From positions 1-31,477 of the forward strand of contig CAMZDE010000006.1 in the NCBI GenBank assembly GCA_947305255.1: a DNA stretch of 31,477 nucleotides, in the 5' to 3' direction. A program made the translations under genes and the position numbers. Shown here piece after piece: positions 31,435-31,477 of the stretch (its first letter is position 1; each line of letters begins with the position of its first letter). The notes beneath the pieces are model-generated. The model saw nothing but the letters and a program-made list of their open reading frames with translations, had not been told where the DNA came from and searched no databases. The DNA comes from an uncultured Alphaproteobacteria bacterium (lineage in GTDB: Bacteria > Pseudomonadota > Alphaproteobacteria > Rs-D84).

Positions 31435-31477
31435 ATGAATAAAAAATATTTAATACCTTTGGCAATAATTGCCGTAT
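31435..31477 (+). CDS. Start of a signal-peptide protein behind leader copy 3 (partial)
   Basis: Only the first 14 codons are in the window, encoding MNKKYLIPLAIIAV, which looks like the n- and h-regions of a signal peptide. A GGGGGAAAAGAG ribosome binding site precedes the ATG. Because the leader matches those of proteins A and B, this is probably another exported protein, perhaps of the same family, but the body of the protein is outside the window. Confidence 0.65.
   Translation, partial: MNKKYLIPLAIIAV

Noticed and set aside
31421..31438. ATG at 31421 giving a 5-codon frame overlapping the last gene's start
   Set aside because: It lies within the ribosome binding region and has no own site; it is most likely incidental.
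1..31477. CRISPR arrays, insertion sequences, prophage genes and rRNA genes
   Set aside because: No regularly spaced direct repeats, transposase or phage-structure frames, or rRNA sequence were seen on either strand.

Overview
The window is AT-rich bacterial chromosome with the standard genetic code (TGA is used as a stop, for example by metG and yidD) and housekeeping genes packed into short operons on both strands. Several details point to an alphaproteobacterium: an SspB of the alphaproteobacterial type ending in a VVSLDEF-like tail, an IF3 with an Arg-Pro-Thr amino terminus started from ATT, and a eukaryote-like (type 2) IleRS as in Rickettsiales. Split-up classical clusters (rnpA without rpmH, pal without tolB, recF without dnaN) suggest a rearranged, perhaps host- or gut-associated lineage. 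The lineage is inferred, not proven.

Layout. 1-7287 (+): end of rplT, pheS-pheT, a leader-peptide attenuator, ileS and overlapping nth. 7284-8300 (-): a small secreted protein (A), its structured leader, and tRNA-Thr(CGT). 8329-11834 (-): fabD, an unknown 76-residue gene, fabG and mnmG. 11906-14188 (-): metG with a Met-rich leader peptide and attenuator, then queH. 14328-15104 (-): tRNA-Val(GAC), then a second secreted protein (B) with a second copy of the leader. 15114-16804 (-): tRNA-Cys(GCA), recF, sspB. 16909-21359 (+): a TolC/MacA/MacB-type export system, followed by a 5'-truncated relative of the secreted proteins. 21648-25280: mreB (-), then rnpA-yidD and accB-accC (+). 25310-29241 (-): xseB-mutS-truB-rpsO. 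29288-30631 (-): infC and a family-4-like uracil-DNA glycosylase. 30706-31122 (+): pal. 31185-31477 (+): a third copy of the leader and the start of another signal-peptide gene.

The strongest candidate for an undescribed system is the roughly 200-nt leader RNA present three times (7791-7991 minus, 14859-15068 minus, 31220-31434 plus). Each copy has a promoter with exactly 17 bp between -35 and -10. A 5' hairpin follows, then a long-range stem P1 enclosing four hairpins, then a segment that can pair either with a hairpin arm inside P1 or into a terminator just before the ribosome binding site. The sequences diverge but the pairings are kept by compensatory changes, the signature of a functional RNA switch. 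Each copy precedes a signal-peptide gene. The two complete proteins share constant ends around a variable centre.

A second regulatory theme is attenuation of aminoacyl-tRNA synthetase genes. ileS is preceded by a 10-codon leader peptide with four consecutive Ile codons. metG is preceded by an 11-codon leader peptide with three Met codons and alternative antiterminator and terminator hairpins.
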